A DNA stretch of 64,000 bases from Streptomyces luteolifulvus (GTDB taxonomy: Bacteria > Actinomycetota > Actinomycetes > Streptomycetales > Streptomycetaceae). This document shows positions 60,892-64,000 of this stretch, piece after piece. Both the position numbers and the translations under genes were made by a program. A model generated the notes under the pieces. The model saw only the letters and a program-made list of their open reading frames with translations. It had not been told where the DNA came from and did not search any database. The stretch spans positions 62,001-126,000 of the forward strand of contig NZ_VZRB01000013.1 of assembly GCF_008806595.1 (NCBI RefSeq), given 5' to 3'. Each line of letters opens with the position of its first letter. The stretch's first letter is position 1.

Positions 60892-61401
60892 ATGGACAAC
60901 CATGGGCGCGGGCCCGCCCCACGCCCAGCAGGCGGCGCAGACGAGCCCCTCGTACCGACGCCGCCGGATCCGCTGCCGTACGAAGGCGTGTGGCGGTTCA
61001 CCGCTCCCGCCGTCGACGCCTCGGTCCCGCAGGCCAGGCATGCCGTGCGGGACCTGCTGCACCGCCAGGGCGTACCGGTCTCGGACGATCTGGTCCAGGG
61101 GCTCCTGCTGATCGTCTCGGAGCTGGTGACCAACGCCGTGAAGCACGCGGCGCTGCTCTCACCGATGCTCGCCGTGGAGGTCGCCGTCGGCGCCGAGTGG
61201 GTGCGGGTGTCCGTGGAGGACAACCACCCCTACCGCCCGACCGCCCTGGAGGCCGACCACGGCCGGACCGGCGGCCGCGGACTGCTGCTCGTGCGCGAGA
61301 TCACCCGGGAGGCGGGCGGGGCGTGCGATGTGGAGCACACCCCGAGCGGCGGCAAGGTCATCTGGGCAGCGCTGCCGCTCAAACCCACGCGGGTCCTCTG
61401 A
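60892..61401 (+). CDS. HATPase_c anti-sigma-factor-like ATP-binding protein
   Basis: This 169-residue GHKL-fold protein has N-box VSELVTNAVKHA, G1 box VSVEDNHP and G2 box GGRGLLLVREI. Streptomyces has many such RsbW-like proteins that bind anti-anti-sigma factors or act as kinases. No antagonist gene is adjacent. ATG at 60892 after GGGTGGAG; a GTG at 60856 would add 12 residues. Confidence 0.85.
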   Translation: MDNHGRGPAPRPAGGADEPLVPTPPDPLPYEGVWRFTAPAVDASVPQARHAVRDLLHRQGVPVSDDLVQGLLLIVSELVTNAVKHAALLSPMLAVEVAVGAEWVRVSVEDNHPYRPTALEADHGRTGGRGLLLVREITREAGGACDVEHTPSGGKVIWAALPLKPTRVL

Positions 61402-61407
61402 GGCCCG

Positions 61408-62001
61408 TCACCACCCGGCCGACGGGCCCGTCAGCTCCCGCACCGCGGGACGGGCCGCGTCCAGCACCGTCATGAACCACGACGAGAAGGTGTCCTTCGC
61501 ATGCCGTTCCACGAGCTCGGCCGAGGTCACGAGGGCCGTCGCGCCGACCTCCTCCGGGTCCGGCCGGGGCGGGGTCTGCACCAGCCCCACGAACAGATGG
61601 TTGTACTCCTGCTCTACCAGACCGGAGGCCGGGTCGGGGTGGTTGTAGCGGACCGTGCCCGCCTCGGCGAGCAGCGAAGGGGAGACTCCCAGCTCCTCGT
61701 ACGTCCGCCGGGCCGCCGCCGCGAACGGCGACTCACCGGGGTAGGGGTGGCCGCAGCAGGTGTTGGACCACACACCGGGGGAGTGGTACTTGCCCAGGGC
61801 GCGCTGCTGGAGCAGCAGCCGGCCGCGCTCGTCGAAGAGGAACACGGAGAAGGCGCGGTGCAGCTGCCCCGGCGGCTGATGGGCGGCGAGCTTCTCCGCG
61901 GTGCCGATCGTCACGCCGTTCTCGTCGACCAGTTCCAGCAGAATCGCGTCCGCGGTGCCGTTCGACGAACTGTGCTCCGCCGCGGCAGGTGTGATCGGCA
62001 T
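61408..62001 (-). CDS. idi: Isopentenyl-diphosphate delta-isomerase, type 1
   Basis: This 197-residue Nudix-fold enzyme interconverts IPP and DMAPP. It has the catalytic Cys in NTCCGHP (80-86), RAFSVFLFDERGRLLLQQR (49-67) and YEELG with the metal/acid Glu (101-105). ATG at 62001 follows AAGGATGG. It ends 6 bp from the convergent HATPase gene. Confidence 0.92.
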   Translation of the reverse strand: MPITPAAAEHSSSNGTADAILLELVDENGVTIGTAEKLAAHQPPGQLHRAFSVFLFDERGRLLLQQRALGKYHSPGVWSNTCCGHPYPGESPFAAAARRTYEELGVSPSLLAEAGTVRYNHPDPASGLVEQEYNHLFVGLVQTPPRPDPEEVGATALVTSAELVERHAKDTFSSWFMTVLDAARPAVRELTGPSAGW

Positions 62002-62168
62002 ACCCATCCTTCGCATCGGTCTTCGCGCCCCAAGTCTGCCGTACGAATCCGGCACTCCCGGCAGTTGATCGTGCCCGGCGCGGCGAACACGGAACCGCCC
62101 GGAGCGGGGTGATGAGCATGAGGACGCATCCGCGCTCCGGATCGCTGCATTCCGTCAGGGCCGGGGGC

Positions 62169-63107
62169 TCAGTGGCACAGCCGCGCCTCGTGCTCCGCGT
62201 GCCCGACCGGCTCCAGCTGGAAGGTGCAGTGCTCCACGTCGAAGTGGTCGCCGAGGCAGCCCTGCAGCTCATGAAGCATCTTCTCGTGACCGATCGCGTT
62301 CAGGACGTCGGAGCGGACCACCACATGGGCCGACAGGACCGGCATCCCGGAGGTGATGGTCCAGGCGTGCAGATCGTGGACGTCCTCGACGCCGTCCAGG
62401 GCGAGGACATGGGCCCGCACCTCCGCCATGTCGACGTCCTTGGGGGCCGCCTCCAGCAGTACGTCGAGGGTCTCGCGCAGCAGCTTCAAGGTGCGCGGCA
62501 CGATCATCAGGCCGATGACCAGGGAGGCGATCGGGTCGGCGGCCTGCCAGCCGGTGGTGAGGATCACCGCCGCCGAGATCAGCACCGCGACCGAGCCCAG
62601 CGCGTCCGCGGCGACCTCAAGGAACGCGCCTCGCACGTTCAGGCTGTCCCTCTGGCCGCGCATCAGCAGAGTGAGCGAGACCATGTTCGCGACCAGGCCG
62701 ATCGCGCCGAAGACGAGCATCAGCCCGCCCTCGGTGGGTGCCGGCGTCACGAACCGCTGGACCGCCTCGACCAGCACATAGCCGCCGACCCCGAGCAGCA
62801 GCAGACAGTTGGCGAGCGCGGCGAGGATCTCGGCGCGGGCCAGGCCGAAGGTGCGGTTCCCGGTCGGCGGCCGGTTCGCGAAGTGGATCGCCAGCAGCGC
62901 CATACCCAGGCCCAGGGCGTCCGTCGCCATGTGCGCGGCGTCCGCGACGAGCGCGAGCGAGTCGGCGACCACACCGCCGACGATCTCGACCACCATGACG
63001 CCGAGCGTGATCGACAGCGCGACCCGCAGCCGGCCGCGGTATGCCGCAGCCGCCGTACCGCCGGCCGGTGCGCCGTGCGCATGACCGTGATCGTGCCCTG
63101 CACCCAT
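62169..63107 (-). CDS. Cation diffusion facilitator (zinc/divalent metal efflux)
   Basis: This 312-residue antiporter has a His-rich N-terminus (HDHGHAHG), six transmembrane helices, metal ligands in DAAHMATDALGL (TM2 HxxxD) and in DALGS (TM5), and a C-terminal cytoplasmic domain with HDLHAWTI. It exports Zn2+ or Co2+ in exchange for protons (CzcD-like). No metal regulator is adjacent. Confidence 0.92.
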   Translation of the reverse strand: MGAGHDHGHAHGAPAGGTAAAAYRGRLRVALSITLGVMVVEIVGGVVADSLALVADAAHMATDALGLGMALLAIHFANRPPTGNRTFGLARAEILAALANCLLLLGVGGYVLVEAVQRFVTPAPTEGGLMLVFGAIGLVANMVSLTLLMRGQRDSLNVRGAFLEVAADALGSVAVLISAAVILTTGWQAADPIASLVIGLMIVPRTLKLLRETLDVLLEAAPKDVDMAEVRAHVLALDGVEDVHDLHAWTITSGMPVLSAHVVVRSDVLNAIGHEKMLHELQGCLGDHFDVEHCTFQLEPVGHAEHEARLCH

Positions 63108-63197
63108 GAAAACTGCCCTCCTGTGGTGCGCCCGGGATCACAGTGAACTACGGGTGGGGGGTATTGGGCAACGCGGCACTGAACACCGTTGTCATAT

Positions 63198-63232
63198 GCC
63201 CTGACCTGCGGAAACGATCTGCAGGTCAGGGC
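63198..63232 (-). terminator. Perfect 12-bp terminator stem downstream of galE
   Basis: GCCCTGACCTGC and GCAGGTCAGGGC pair exactly around an 11-nt loop, 28 bp past the galE stop. Confidence 0.8.
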
Positions 63233-63259
63233 GGGTGCGGGGGAGGGGGAGGCAGCGGC

Positions 63260-64000
63260 TCAGCCGCCGTGGTGCAGCTGCCAGCCCTGCCAGGCCGACT
63301 CGACCATCTCGCGTACGTCGCGCCGGGCACGCCAGCCGAGCTCCTCGGCGGCCCGGGCGGCCGAGGCGACCGCGCGCGGCGCGTCCCCGGGGCGGCGGGC
63401 CTCCACCACGGCCGGACGGCGGTCCCCGGTGACCTCGCCGATCAGGGTGACCATCTCGCGCACCGAGACGCCCTCGCCGCGGCCGATGTTCACCGTCAGG
63501 TCGCCCCGCACCCCGTCCCCGGCCAGCCGCCGGGCCGCCGCCAGATGGGCTTCGGCCAGGTCGGCGACATGGATGTAGTCACGTATGCAGGTGCCGTCCG
63601 GCGTCGGATGGTCGGCCCCGAAGATCCGCGGGGCGTCGTCGCGGGTGAGCCGGTCGAAGACCATCGGCACGATGTTGAACACGCCCGTGTCGGCCAGCTC
63701 CGGCGCCGCCGCGCCCGCCACGTTGAAGTAGCGCAGGCACACGGTCGCGATCCCGTGAGCCCGGCCGGCCGCCCGCACCAGCCACTCCCCGGCGAGCTTG
63801 GTCTCACCGTACGGATTCACCGGGGCACAGGGCGTGTCCTCCGTGATGGGATCCACATCAGGATTGCCGTAGACGGCGGCCGACGAGGAGAAGAGGAACC
63901 GTGTGATCCCGGCCTCGGCGACCGCCTCCAGCAGCGTGCCCAGCCCGCCGACGTTCTCCCTGTAGTAGCGCGTCGGCCCGGCGACGGACTCGGCGACCTG
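63260..64000 (-). CDS. galE: UDP-glucose 4-epimerase (N-terminus outside window)
   Basis: The visible 247 residues are the C-terminal three quarters of an extended SDR epimerase that interconverts UDP-glucose and UDP-galactose with NAD. The catalytic set is SSSAAVYGNP (Ser) and NPYGETK (Tyr/Lys); LRYFNVAGA, DYIHVADLAEAH and EARRPGD follow as in GalE. The start lies beyond base 64000. No gal operon partners are visible. Confidence 0.9.
   Translation of the reverse strand, partial: QVAESVAGPTRYYRENVGGLGTLLEAVAEAGITRFLFSSSAAVYGNPDVDPITEDTPCAPVNPYGETKLAGEWLVRAAGRAHGIATVCLRYFNVAGAAAPELADTGVFNIVPMVFDRLTRDDAPRIFGADHPTPDGTCIRDYIHVADLAEAHLAAARRLAGDGVRGDLTVNIGRGEGVSVREMVTLIGEVTGDRRPAVVEARRPGDAPRAVASAARAAEELGWRARRDVREMVESAWQGWQLHHGG

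Overview
The window is a piece of a high-GC actinobacterial chromosome, almost certainly Streptomyces. The signs are strong G/C bias at third codon positions, a Wbl (WhiB-like) protein, an SsgA-family sporulation regulator, two DUF2510 proteins, a large ATP-binding LAL-type regulator with a rare TTA codon, and a common Streptomyces intergenic repeat. No rRNA, tRNA or CRISPR array is visible.

Layout. 1-11.8 kb: end of a secreted phospholipase C, a scramblase-like protein, a PAP2/DMT membrane operon facing a TetR gene across a GTAC-rich operator array, a DUF2510 membrane protein, a LAL-type ATPase, an SDR and a DUF3048 lipoprotein. 11.9-21.2 kb: zinc alcohol dehydrogenase, a divergent ATP-dependent ligase / LigD-type polymerase pair, photolyase, LacI regulator, VOC protein, Wbl protein, acyl-ACP desaturase with three tandem operator units, and dimethylargininase.

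21.4-33.8 kb is the accessory heart. An ABC-F ATPase gene on the minus strand is broken in two: its first part ends at about 32.71 kb inside the second Walker A motif, and its tail resumes at about 21.78 kb. The roughly 10.9 kb between them is an integrated element. At its left edge it keeps only the C-terminus of a large serine recombinase, and about 30 codons of the host gene are gone, so it is probably stranded. Its cargo has two parts. The first is a cytoplasmic subtilase with a small protein resembling a nitrile-hydratase-type leader, plus a divergent four-bladed hemopexin protein. The second is a cassette of flavoprotein, XRE-TPR regulator, small coupled ORF, conserved hypothetical protein, radical SAM/SPASM enzyme, dTMP-kinase-like kinase, endonuclease/exonuclease/phosphatase-fold enzyme and MazG-like pyrophosphohydrolase. 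The last four are tightly packed and look like one operon acting on a nucleotide or a peptide. I know of no described system with this composition.

34-64 kb is ordinary core/arm chromosome: GPP34 protein, SsgA-like protein, secreted BNR protein, endonuclease V with a C-terminal extension, a four-gene beta-oxidation operon (40.4-46.2 kb) closed by a 21-bp perfect terminator stem, secreted DUF1906/SH3 protein, MerR and PfkB genes, secreted M1 and X-Pro peptidases, D-amino acid oxidase, an intact ABC-F gene, Tex, enoyl-CoA hydratase, HATPase, IPP isomerase, a CDF metal transporter and the C-terminal part of UDP-glucose 4-epimerase.
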